Shown one piece after another: positions 57,210 to 64,000 of a DNA stretch of 64,000 nucleotides (position 1 is its first letter; every line of letters begins with the position of its first letter). Source of the stretch: Sporosarcina sp. P34 (GTDB lineage: Bacteria; Bacillota; Bacilli; Bacillales_A; Planococcaceae); NCBI RefSeq assembly GCF_002743375.1, contig NZ_PDZC01000005.1, positions 124,001-188,000 of the forward strand, in the 5' to 3' direction. The position numbers and the translations under genes were made by a program. Under the pieces are notes generated by a model. That model had not been told where the DNA came from. It did no database searches and was given only the letters and a program-made list of their open reading frames with translations.

Positions 57210-59924
57210 TTACTTTGCTGCTAATTTATTACGTAGAACCATTTGAAGGATGCCGCCATGACGGTAGTAGTCTACTTCAACTTCAGAGTCGAAACGAGCT
57301 AGTACTTCAAATTCAGTTTCCTTGCCGTCTGGAGCTTTCGCTGTAACTTTAAGGATTGAACGTGGTTTTACGCCTTCAGCGATATTCACACAGATTTCTT
57401 CTTCACCAGTTAAGCCTAGAGATTCAACGTTTTCACCATTGATGAATTGAAGTGGAAGTACACCCATCATCACGAGGTTAGAACGGTGGATACGCTCGAA
57501 GCTTTCTACGATAACTGTTTTGATGCCAAGCAAGTTTGTACCTTTTGCTGCCCAGTCACGTGAAGAACCCATTCCGTAGTCTTTACCACCAAGGATAGCT
57601 AGACCTGTACCGTCTTCTTGATACTTCATAGCTGCATCATAGATCGGCATAACTTCTTTGTTCGGCCAGTACGTAGTGAATCCACCTTCAGTGCCAGCTG
57701 CGATTTGGTTACGAATACGAATATTCGCAAACGTTCCGCGCATCATGACTTCGTGGTTACCACGACGTGAACCGTAAGAGTTGAAGTTACGTGGCTCTAC
57801 GCCATTTTCACGCAAGTAGAGACCAGCCGGTGTATTCAAACCGATCGCTCCTGCAGGTGAAATGTGGTCAGTCGTGATAGAATCACCGAACTTACCGATT
57901 ACACGCAAGCCGTTAAGCGGTTCGATATTACCTGGTTCTTTCGAAAGGTTTTCGAAGAACGGTGGGTTTTGGATATACGTTGAAGACTCATCGAAATTGT
58001 ATAGTGAATCGTCAGTCGTTTCAATTGCATTCCATGCTTCGTTTTCAGTGAATACGCGAGCATATTCTTTACGGAACAATTCAGGTGTAACTGTAGCGTT
58101 CAATACATCGTTCACTTCTTGTGTAGAAGGCCAGATGTCTTTGAAGAATACGTCGTTGCCGTCTTTATCTGTTCCGATTGGGTCTTTTGCAAAGTCAATG
58201 TTCACTGTTCCAGCTAGTGCATAGGCTACAACGAGTGGAGGTGAAGCCAAGTAGTTCGCTTTCACAAATGGGTGTACGCGGCCTTCAAAGTTACGGTTAC
58301 CTGATAGGACAGATGTAACTAGAAGATCTTCGTCACCGATTGTTTTTTCGATTTCCGGAAGCAATGGACCGGAGTTACCGATACATGTAGTACATCCGTA
58401 ACCTACAGTGTTGAATCCGATTTGATCCAAGTAATTAGTTAGACCTGAATCGTTCAAGTAGCCTGTTACGACTTTTGAACCCGGAGCCAATGAAGTTTTA
58501 ACGTATGCAGGAGGTGTAAGACCTTTTTCAACAGCCTTCTTCGCAACCAATCCAGCCGCTAACATAACGTAAGGGTTAGATGTGTTTGTACAAGAAGTGA
58601 TAGCTGCGATTGCCACGTCACCCGTTTTCAGCTCAACTTTACGTCCGTCTTCGAACTTAATTGTGCCTTTTTTCTTCAACTCTTTTGGTGTTAAACCAAA
58701 GCCTTGTGTTCCTTCTGGAGCTACAACTGCGTCTTTGAACGACTGTTGCATTTCAGTTAATGGAATCAAGTCTTGTGGACGTTTAGGACCTGAAAGGTTT
58801 GCAGCGATATCGCCAAGGTTGATTTCTACAACTTTAGTGAATGTCGGCTCTTCCTTTTCAGGAGTGAAGAACATATCGTTTTCGATCAAGTATTGCTTAA
58901 CGACTGCAATGTGCTCTTCGTCGCGGCCTGTTAAGCGCATATAGTTAAGTGACTCTTCGTCAACCGGGAAGAATCCACAAGTAGCACCATATTCAGGCGC
59001 CATGTTTGCGATTGTCGCACGGTCAGCAAGTGGCAATTTAGAAACGCCAGGGCCGAAGAACTCAACGAATTTACCTACAACACCTTGTGCACGAAGGGTT
59101 TGCGTTACTTTAAGCGCTAAGTCCGTTGCAGTTGTGCCGTCTGGAAGATCGCCAACCAATTTTACACCGATAACTTCTGGAATCGGGAAATATGAAGGTT
59201 GTCCAAGCATTCCTGCTTCTGCTTCGATACCCCCAACACCCCATCCAAGTACACCGATACCGTTGATCATGGTTGTATGGGAGTCCGTTCCAACTAATGT
59301 ATCTGGGTATGTTTCGAATGATCCATCTTCGTTTTCAACCGCGTGAACAACGTTTGCTAGATATTCAAGGTTTACTTGGTGAACGATCCCCGTTGCAGGT
59401 GGTACTGCACGGTAGTTATCGTACGCTTTTTGTGCCCAGCTCAAGAACTGGTAACGCTCAGCATTACGTTCAAATTCAAGTTCCATGTTTAGTTGTAGAG
59501 CTTCTTGCGTACCATAGCTATCTACTTGTACAGAGTGGTCAATTACTAGATCCACTGGAATTTCAGGATTGATCTCGTTTGGATCTCCACCTAGTTCGTT
59601 CATTGCAGAACGCAATGAAGCCAAGTCTACTACTACAGGAACTCCTGTGAAGTCTTGTAGAATTACACGTGAAGGTTTGAATGGAACTTCAGCATCTGCG
59701 TTTTGTACAGTGCCCCATTTAGCCAAATCTTCTACATGATCGTCCTTGATCACGTATCCGTCGTGTTGACGAAGTACGGATTCTAGTAGTACTCTTACAG
59801 AATAAGGAAGTTTCGATACTTTTGTTAGTCCTGCTTCTTCTAAAGCTTTCAAACGGTAGTAGTTATACGTCTTGTCGTTTACTTTGAAAGACTGACGGCT
59901 ATTATGCAAGTTGCTTTTTGCCAT
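57210..59924 (-). CDS. acnA: Aconitate hydratase
   Basis: A 904-residue TCA-cycle enzyme (citrate to isocitrate), which in Bacillus is also an RNA-binding regulator when its cluster is lost. The [4Fe-4S] ligands are visible in [11 protein letters not shown] and [13 protein letters not shown]. Other motifs are [26 protein letters not shown] and the swivel-domain [24 protein letters not shown] sets the start at ATG 59924; an upstream in-frame ATG at 60005 precedes the promoter -10 and is rejected. A CcpC-like box lies upstream. Confidence 0.98.
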   Translation of the reverse strand: MAKSNLHNSRQSFKVNDKTYNYYRLKALEEAGLTKVSKLPYSVRVLLESVLRQHDGYVIKDDHVEDLAKWGTVQNADAEVPFKPSRVILQDFTGVPVVVDLASLRSAMNELGGDPNEINPEIPVDLVIDHSVQVDSYGTQEALQLNMELEFERNAERYQFLSWAQKAYDNYRAVPPATGIVHQVNLEYLANVVHAVENEDGSFETYPDTLVGTDSHTTMINGIGVLGWGVGGIEAEAGMLGQPSYFPIPEVIGVKLVGDLPDGTTATDLALKVTQTLRAQGVVGKFVEFFGPGVSKLPLADRATIANMAPEYGATCGFFPVDEESLNYMRLTGRDEEHIAVVKQYLIENDMFFTPEKEEPTFTKVVEINLGDIAANLSGPKRPQDLIPLTEMQQSFKDAVVAPEGTQGFGLTPKELKKKGTIKFEDGRKVELKTGDVAIAAITSCTNTSNPYVMLAAGLVAKKAVEKGLTPPAYVKTSLAPGSKVVTGYLNDSGLTNYLDQIGFNTVGYGCTTCIGNSGPLLPEIEKTIGDEDLLVTSVLSGNRNFEGRVHPFVKANYLASPPLVVAYALAGTVNIDFAKDPIGTDKDGNDVFFKDIWPSTQEVNDVLNATVTPELFRKEYARVFTENEAWNAIETTDDSLYNFDESSTYIQNPPFFENLSKEPGNIEPLNGLRVIGKFGDSITTDHISPAGAIGLNTPAGLYLRENGVEPRNFNSYGSRRGNHEVMMRGTFANIRIRNQIAAGTEGGFTTYWPNKEVMPIYDAAMKYQEDGTGLAILGGKDYGMGSSRDWAAKGTNLLGIKTVIVESFERIHRSNLVMMGVLPLQFINGENVESLGLTGEEEICVNIAEGVKPRSILKVTAKAPDGKETEFEVLARFDSEVEVDYYRHGGILQMVLRNKLAAK

Positions 59925-59988
59925 TTTATGTTTCCTCCCTTTATGTACTGAAAGACGAAAAGTGCACATCTTTCCTCTACTCCATCTT

Positions 59989-60050
59989 AGTATAGCAAAG
60001 AACAATAGTAAAATACATATAATTTATAGGTATACATAAGAAAAGCTTAT
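59989..60050 (-). promoter_or_regulatory. acnA promoter with CcpC-type operator
   Basis: On the minus strand ATAA-N7-TTAT (60036-60050), the dyad bound by the citrate-responsive LysR regulator CcpC in Bacillus, lies about 60 bp upstream of the likely start point. A further ATAA half-site (about 60025-60028) and a -10 TATACT (59994-59989) follow. The -35 is weak, which fits a regulated promoter. Confidence 0.6.
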
Positions 60051-60289
60051 GACTAATCGCGATTTCATTAAGAATTCTCAATTAGTCGTTTCTATTCTCA
60101 AATAGCGTCACTTTCTCTCGTAAAAATGCCGTTTATGACATTTACTGTATATATATTTTGGGAAAATAATAAATAACTATTTTATGTTTTATTGGAAACC
60201 ATGTATGATAATGAATCCAACTATGTCTTTACATATGTTTAGACACTGAGACGCCACTATGAGAAAATAAAGAAAAGGAGAGGTTTTGT

Positions 60290-60838
60290 ATGAAGAAAGC
60301 ATTACTCGTTATAGATTATACAGTAGATTTTGTAGCAAGGGACGGTGCATTGACTTGCGGTGATCCAGGTATCGCACTTGAGCAGTATATTGTGGAGCAA
60401 ACAACGGATTATGTACAACACCAATTGCCAGTGTTCGTCATTAATGACGTGCATGAAAAAAATGATCCGTACCATCCGGAAAGCAAACTATTCCCTCCGC
60501 ACAACATTCGAGGCACAGAAGGCAGAAATCTTTATGGGAAACTGCATGATCTCTATACCGAATATAAACAAGAAATTATGTGGATGGATAAAACACGCTA
60601 CAGTGCATTTGCCGGAACAGATCTCGATATCCAATTGCGCGCACGCGGTATTACGGAAATCCATCTTATGGGTGTATGCACAGATATTTGCATCTTACAT
60701 ACTGCAGTCGATGCGTACAACCTGGGCTACACGATGGTCGTTCATGAAGGCGGCGTCGCAAGTTTCAACGCAGCAGGCCACGACTGGGCTCTCTCTCACT
60801 TCCAAAACACATTGGGCGCAACCGTGATAGCGAAATAA
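60290..60838 (+). CDS. pncA: Nicotinamidase / isochorismatase-family hydrolase
   Basis: A 182-residue cysteine hydrolase turning nicotinamide into nicotinate for NAD salvage. It has the catalytic Asp in VIDYTVDFV, metal-binding residues around NDVHEKNDPYHPE, the catalytic Lys in DKTRYSAFAGTDL and the nucleophilic Cys in LMGVCTDICILHTAVDAY. The length equals that of Bacillus PncA (about 183 residues). Other isochorismatase-like amidases share these motifs, so the substrate is probable, not proven. AAAGGAGAGG lies before ATG 60290. It is divergent from acnA. Confidence 0.9.
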   Translation: MKKALLVIDYTVDFVARDGALTCGDPGIALEQYIVEQTTDYVQHQLPVFVINDVHEKNDPYHPESKLFPPHNIRGTEGRNLYGKLHDLYTEYKQEIMWMDKTRYSAFAGTDLDIQLRARGITEIHLMGVCTDICILHTAVDAYNLGYTMVVHEGGVASFNAAGHDWALSHFQNTLGATVIAK

Positions 60839-60848
60839 AGTCAGACAA

Positions 60849-60886
60849 ACGTTCAGCAGGTATTTGACCTGTCTGAACTTTTTTTA
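60849..60886 (+). terminator. Terminator after pncA
   Basis: Hairpin gttcagcaggt / acctgtctgaac with one bulge, followed by seven T. Confidence 0.82.
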
Positions 60887-60971
60887 TCGAAAAATGTTTG
60901 AGGTATTAAAAAGATGGTAATACCAATACTAAGCGAGAGCTACATAACATAATGAAAAGGAGATGAGCAGC

Positions 60972-61226
60972 ATGAGCTTTTTATGGTTCTTAATTATCGG
61001 AGGTATCATTGGTTGGCTAGCTGGACTTATTGTAGGTAGAGATATTCCCGGCGGTATCATTGGTAACATCATTGCAGGTATTGTAGGTGCATGGATTGGT
61101 GGTGCACTATTAGGCGAATGGGGTCCACAGATCTCTAGTTTCTATTTCGTACCCGCGTTAATCGGTGCGATCGTACTTGTATTCATTGTTAGCTTGATTA
61201 TGAAGAGTATGCGCAGAGCTTCATAA
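60972..61226 (+). CDS. GlsB/YeaQ/YmgE-family membrane protein
   Basis: An 84-residue protein with three hydrophobic segments: FLWFLIIGGIIGWLAGLIVG, NIIAGIVGAWIGGALLG and FYFVPALIGAIVLVFIVSLI. The family's GxxGGxxGN-type loop (RDIPGGIIGNIIAG) is present. Members are glycine-rich stress-induced membrane proteins of unknown mechanism. The start ATG 60972 is nine bases from AAAGGAG; an in-frame ATG at 60963 abuts that site. A terminator follows. Confidence 0.9.
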   Translation: MSFLWFLIIGGIIGWLAGLIVGRDIPGGIIGNIIAGIVGAWIGGALLGEWGPQISSFYFVPALIGAIVLVFIVSLIMKSMRRAS

Positions 61227-61236
61227 TACTAAACAT

Positions 61237-61280
61237 CAAAACGTGGAGTTGCCCATTCAGGGCGCTTCACGTTTTTTTAG
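61237..61280 (+). terminator. Terminator after the GlsB-family gene
   Basis: Two-part hairpin with outer arms aaacgtgga/ttcacgttt and inner gccc/gggc, followed by a run of seven T. Confidence 0.8.
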
Positions 61281-61308
61281 ACGAGATTTTGCCATTCATT
61301 CATCTACG

Positions 61309-61438
61309 CGCGCATAGTTCATGCGTACCCGCTCTATAATCGATGGGAAGCGCTCTATAAAAGTTGACAATCGCTCTATCTAGTTCCGTAATCGCTCATA
61401 CTTTACGTCAACCGCTCTATCACAACCTGCAACCGCTC
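61309..61438 (-). repeat. GAGCG 21-bp phased array E, seven units (minus orientation)
   Basis: CGCTC begins at 61330, 61351, 61372, 61393, 61413 and 61434, with a CGCGC variant at 61309. Spacing is 20-21 bp throughout. The sequence between 61309 and 61330 is the complement of the GCATGAACTATG module found in arrays A, C and D. It lies between the convergent GlsB-family and lytic transglycosylase genes. Confidence 0.92.
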
Positions 61439-61520
61439 TAATGGCCAGCTTCTTGAACTTCCCCTTCCACTTTACAGCAATCAAAAAACGCGGAGCCACC
61501 AGATTCGGTGACACCACGTT

Positions 61521-62204
61521 TCATTTCTTCACTTGCTTCTCTGTTGCCTTGCGTTGCTCCTCGAACTCATTGTAATACCATAATACATCTTCTACATATT
61601 GCTCGCTGTGATTATAAGTGAAAACAGCCTTCGGTATATCCCCGTCTGCGGCACCGCTATCCGACAGATAATGGGCGGCGCTGAAGATGGCATCTTCTAT
61701 ATCAAATGGGTCCGCTATTCCGTCACCGTTTGCATCGACACCGTAACCACCGTATTGCTTAATCACCGCTGGATCGATCTTATCACGTTCAGGAATATCT
61801 CCTTTGCCTAATTCCTTGCAACCAGGATAATCCCAGCCGACGAACGTACATGGCATGAACTGCATCGGTCCTTCTGCACCAACTGGTGAGACGTCAGCTT
61901 TCATTGTAGAGAACCTGGTCTCAATGCGGTGATGCGCTGCAAGCAATGTCCACGGAATATTGTATTCTTTTGCTGCCTCGATATAGATTGGAATAAATTC
62001 CTGTGGGACGGCTTCTCCCGTTTTTCGATCTTGAATATGAAATAACGCCGTGGCTGTTTCTTTGATCGTGTCGTGTTTTCCGAAATTCACCCAAAGAATG
62101 GCGGAAATCGTAAAGAGCGTGACAGCAACAGGTACTAATAAAACCAAAAAAGCGACCATAACTCGTCCCGATCGACTGAGCCTCTTTTTCTTTAATTTCT
62201 TCAT
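61521..62204 (-). CDS. Membrane-anchored lytic transglycosylase (SLT-like)
   Basis: A 227-residue protein with a basic N-terminus, one transmembrane helix (about residues 15-38) and an extracellular lysozyme-like domain. The catalytic Glu is likely that of HHRIETRFS, followed by SPVGAEGPMQFMPCTFVGWDYPGC. The segment YGVDANGDGIADPFDIEDAIFSAAHYL carries a DxNxDGxxD calcium-binding motif, as in other transglycosylases of this group. It cleaves peptidoglycan glycan strands. Coding starts at ATG 62204 after AAGGGATGAGG, 20 bases after the sco gene, so the two probably share a transcript. Confidence 0.9.
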   Translation of the reverse strand: MKKLKKKRLSRSGRVMVAFLVLLVPVAVTLFTISAILWVNFGKHDTIKETATALFHIQDRKTGEAVPQEFIPIYIEAAKEYNIPWTLLAAHHRIETRFSTMKADVSPVGAEGPMQFMPCTFVGWDYPGCKELGKGDIPERDKIDPAVIKQYGGYGVDANGDGIADPFDIEDAIFSAAHYLSDSGAADGDIPKAVFTYNHSEQYVEDVLWYYNEFEEQRKATEKQVKK

Positions 62205-62224
62205 TGCCTCATCCCTTCAGTTGA

Positions 62225-62815
62225 TTACTTGCCTTCTTTGATGAGTGCTTTCATGTCTTTTACGATTGTATCATATTGCACGTCTTCGTTCCCACCATAT
62301 AATTTTACGACTTCATTGTTCTGATTCACCAAGCCGAATGAAACGCCATGGATAACTTGATCATCATTCGGGATTTGCTTCACTAATTGTTTAAACGATG
62401 AAGCCGCTAATTTTTCAATGGTCTTCATATCGTAACCTGTCAGCATCTGCCATTTACTTTCATCGGGCGCACTGAACATGTCGAGATACTTCCCGAGTTC
62501 TTCCGGTGTATCCACATCCGGGTCTACACTGAATGACACGATATGGTAATCCTCGATGTTATTGTCAATCAATTTTTCCTGCAATGTAACCATATTACTC
62601 ATCATCGGCGGACAAACGGTTGTACATTTCGTGAATACAAACTGCGCTAGCCATACAGAGCCTTTCAAGTCTTCATCGGTTACAGTTTCATTGTGTTGGT
62701 TGGTGAATTCAAATGAATCCACTTTATATTTATGATCGGGCTTAAAACCGCCACCACACGCACTCAACATCAGCACGAATAGGAGTGTCAACGGTACCAA
62801 AAGCTTTTTATACAT
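62225..62815 (-). CDS. SCO1/SenC-family copper chaperone lipoprotein
   Basis: A 195-residue exported thioredoxin-fold protein. The lipoprotein signal has lipobox LSAC (Cys at about residue 20), then the copper-binding CTTVCPPMMSNM (CxxxC) and the distal His of DQVIHGVSFGLV. SCO proteins metallate the CuA site of cytochrome c oxidase on the outer face of the membrane. B. subtilis has one such protein (YpmQ). The start ATG 62815 follows GGAGGAAT; a second in-frame ATG at 62830 overlaps the ribosome site. No oxidase genes are nearby. Confidence 0.94.
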   Translation of the reverse strand: MYKKLLVPLTLLFVLMLSACGGGFKPDHKYKVDSFEFTNQHNETVTDEDLKGSVWLAQFVFTKCTTVCPPMMSNMVTLQEKLIDNNIEDYHIVSFSVDPDVDTPEELGKYLDMFSAPDESKWQMLTGYDMKTIEKLAASSFKQLVKQIPNDDQVIHGVSFGLVNQNNEVVKLYGGNEDVQYDTIVKDMKALIKEGK

Positions 62816-62934
62816 TTTCGATTCCTCCACCTTTTAATAGTCACTTTATCATAACGAAAGTTCACGAGTCATACAAGGTGAAGGCAGACTCCATTTTGGC
62901 TAAATCTTGTCGGAATCATGAAGTTCCTATGAAG

Positions 62935-63063
62935 TCATCTGTTTTTGATGTCTGAGAGAACGCCATGAATCGCCTCTAGCTTCACTTCCAAACGATGCAG
63001 TAGATAAAACGATACGAAAATCGGAAATCCGACATCTTGTATGAGCTGTAGCCAGTGCTCCAT
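62935..63063 (-). CDS. YvrJ-family small membrane protein
   Basis: A 42-residue protein starting at ATG 63063 with an excellent ribosome site (GAGGAGG). It opens MEHWLQLIQDVGFPIFVSFY, one membrane helix, and continues with a charged helix (LHRLEVKLEAIHGVL). Length, the VGFP motif and the neighbours match the YvrJ family, often found beside DUF1659 and DUF2922 genes. It is too short to be found by a usual ORF cut-off. Function unknown; an analogy to phage holins has been suggested by its size and topology, but that is inference. Confidence 0.82.
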   Translation of the reverse strand: MEHWLQLIQDVGFPIFVSFYLLHRLEVKLEAIHGVLSDIKNR

Positions 63064-63090
63064 TGTTCACTCCTCCTCTCTGACATTCGA

Positions 63091-63129
63091 TGAAAAAGCC
63101 GGCTTCCAGTACGTGACTGAAAACCGGCT
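63091..63129 (-). terminator. Hairpin between the DUF2922 and YvrJ genes
   Basis: Outer arms agccgg / ccggct with a further paired inner part, followed on the minus strand by five T. It would end most DUF1659-DUF2922 transcripts before yvrJ. Confidence 0.7.
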
Positions 63130-63134
63130 GTAAC

Positions 63135-63353
63135 TTATCGACTGACGATGTTTCGTGTATCACGTGCGACGATTCGTGCACCTTTGATCGTGGCGAGTGG
63201 GGATTCTTCGATGAGGAAAATATTGCTTTGGATCACTTGCTGCATAACCGCTTCGACTTGACCTTGTGTAATGTCTTCATCGGGTTCATCCACCGTTAAT
63301 GTGACCGGCTTATTCGCCGCGGTTAAAAATGTTAATTCCAATACTTTTGCCAT
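63135..63353 (-). CDS. DUF2922-family protein
   Basis: A 72-residue protein beginning MAKVLELTFLTAANKPVTLTV, with DITQGQVEAVMQQVI and a C-terminal KGARIVARDTRNI. It matches DUF2922, which nearly always pairs with DUF1659. Function unknown. AGGAGGAG precedes ATG 63353. It lies 23 bases after the DUF1659 gene, in one operon. Confidence 0.9.
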   Translation of the reverse strand: MAKVLELTFLTAANKPVTLTVDEPDEDITQGQVEAVMQQVIQSNIFLIEESPLATIKGARIVARDTRNIVSR

Positions 63354-63376
63354 ATGCGCTCTCCTCCTGTACGATT

Positions 63377-63598
63377 TTAGTTATGAAGATCTTCTGTTAC
63401 GACTTTCTCGATCTGAATGAGTGGGTAGCTTGATAATGAAGCAAGTTGTGTCAAAGCGGTGTACATATTTGCCGGTGTTGCGTCGTCATTGATGAATTTG
63501 TACGTTTTAATCTTGCGGATGAAGTGACCTTTCTCGTTAACGCCTGCATTAAAGTGGATCTTCGCCGTAGCCTGATTGAATTCTAGTGTTGCTGCCAT
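63377..63598 (-). CDS. DUF1659-family protein
   Basis: A 73-residue protein beginning MAATLEFNQATAKIHFNAG, with KTYKFINDDATPANMYTALTQLASL. It matches DUF1659, a small beta-alpha protein of Bacillales with no known function. AAAGGAGGTGATACAC before ATG 63598 is a near-perfect ribosome site, so high translation is expected. It is the first gene of the DUF1659-DUF2922-(YvrJ) set and divergent from the yneK-like gene. Confidence 0.9.
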   Translation of the reverse strand: MAATLEFNQATAKIHFNAGVNEKGHFIRKIKTYKFINDDATPANMYTALTQLASLSSYPLIQIEKVVTEDLHN

Positions 63599-63716
63599 GT
63601 GTATCACCTCCTTTCATCCGCTATATAGACGAAAAAAGTGAAAAGGATACTTTGTTAGTGAAATATTTCTCATTTCCTTTTATAATGAAGGGTAGAATGG
63701 AAGAGGTGAAAAAACC

Positions 63717-64000
63717 GTGCCAGACCTATTTATGTGGTTTATTATATTTTGGGGTATTGTGATGATCGGCTTATTCGCTATCGGTGGATTCTTCATGTTC
63801 CGGAAGTTCCTGAAAGTATTGCCGAAAGAAGACGGAAAATCGACGCTGGATTGGGAAGAGCATTACGTCAATGAGTCGTTGCATCTGTGGAATGACGAGG
63901 CGAAAAGCATGCTCAACGAACTCGTTACGCCTGTGCCGGAATTGTTCCGCGACGTGGCGAAGCAGAAGATCGGTGCCAAGATCGGTGAGATTGCGTTAGA
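63717..64000 (+). CDS. yneK: DUF2621 / YneK-like membrane protein, cut by the window end
   Basis: Starts at GTG 63717 after AGAGGTGA and runs off the window, so 94 codons are visible. It opens with a membrane helix (LFMWFIIFWGIVMIGLFAIG), then MFRKFLKVLPKEDGKSTLDWEEHYVNES and a helical part with TPVPELFRDVAKQKIGAKIGEIAL. This matches the DUF2621 family (YneK of B. subtilis, encoded near acnA there too). Function unknown. Confidence 0.85.
   Translation, partial: MPDLFMWFIIFWGIVMIGLFAIGGFFMFRKFLKVLPKEDGKSTLDWEEHYVNESLHLWNDEAKSMLNELVTPVPELFRDVAKQKIGAKIGEIAL

Noticed and set aside
60013..60036. A dif-like stretch (ACATATAATTTATAGG) upstream of acnA
   Set aside because: Needs an insertion to align and lies in the acnA promoter; 35015-35042 is a better and better-placed candidate.
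62927..63181. 84-codon minus-strand ORF overlapping the yvrJ-like gene
   Set aside because: Different frame from the 42-residue YvrJ-like ORF, no ribosome site, and it overlaps DUF2922.

Overview
The window looks like the replication terminus of a low-to-moderate GC Bacillales chromosome, most probably a Planococcaceae member such as Sporosarcina. This rests on protein similarity recalled from known families and on gene order: ypjP-thyA-dfrA, ypmR-ypmS-msrA-msrB, deoD-ctpA, xpaC-yaaN, parE-parC/plsY/yneR/yneQ/yneP/acnA and yneK all recall neighbourhoods of Bacillus subtilis. Strong AGGAGG-type ribosome sites precede most genes. Species assignment is inference. Layout: 1-0.4 kb holds a 124-bp tandem repeat and a tiny membrane ORF. 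0.5-11.2 kb is mostly plus strand: thymidylate/folate genes, a DegV protein, a lipoprotein esterase, methionine sulfoxide reductases, purine nucleoside phosphorylase, a C-terminal processing protease and a COG0523 GTPase. 11.3-23.4 kb carries a CAP-domain secreted protein, a MATE pump, a stand-alone murG, the 2-oxoglutarate dehydrogenase operon, xpaC-yaaN, a cold-shock gene with a strong terminator hairpin in its leader, and a lipoprotein. 23.6-38 kb is the most interesting part. It holds a clear homologue of the B. subtilis replication terminator protein (rtp, 24066-24431), preceded by a tandemly duplicated promoter segment. Each duplicate contains a site resembling the B half of a Bacillus Ter site. 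Two further copies in the opposite orientation lie at 35.5 and 35.9 kb, and a dif-like sequence lies at 35.02 kb between the two groups. The dominant coding strand switches from plus to minus at 35-36 kb. Together this reads as a complete RTP/Ter fork trap with dif inside it, in a lineage outside the B. subtilis group where RTP is classically described. 26-34.5 kb also holds an MFS permease, an LCP protein, an AI-2E-family permease, a molybdate regulator with modABC, and a type 2 isopentenyl-diphosphate isomerase. 38.2-50.2 kb is one long minus-strand catabolic operon: ADP-forming acyl-CoA synthetase, two MaoC-type proteins, a thiolase-fold protein without the thiolase cysteine, a DUF35 partner, two acyl-CoA dehydrogenases of which only one has an obvious catalytic glutamate, aldehyde dehydrogenase, MFS transporter and etfBA. 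The set resembles the heteromeric side-chain degradation enzymes of actinobacterial steroid catabolism (ChsE1/E2, ChsH1/H2, Ltp2), with an unknown substrate. 50.5-64 kb holds topoisomerase IV, plsY, aconitase with a CcpC-like operator, nicotinamidase, a lytic transglycosylase, SCO1, a DUF1659/DUF2922/YvrJ set of small genes and the start of yneK. Scattered through the window are five intergenic arrays of a GAGCG motif phased at 20-21 bp, usually seven units long. Four of the five sit between convergent genes. I know of no description of this repeat family.
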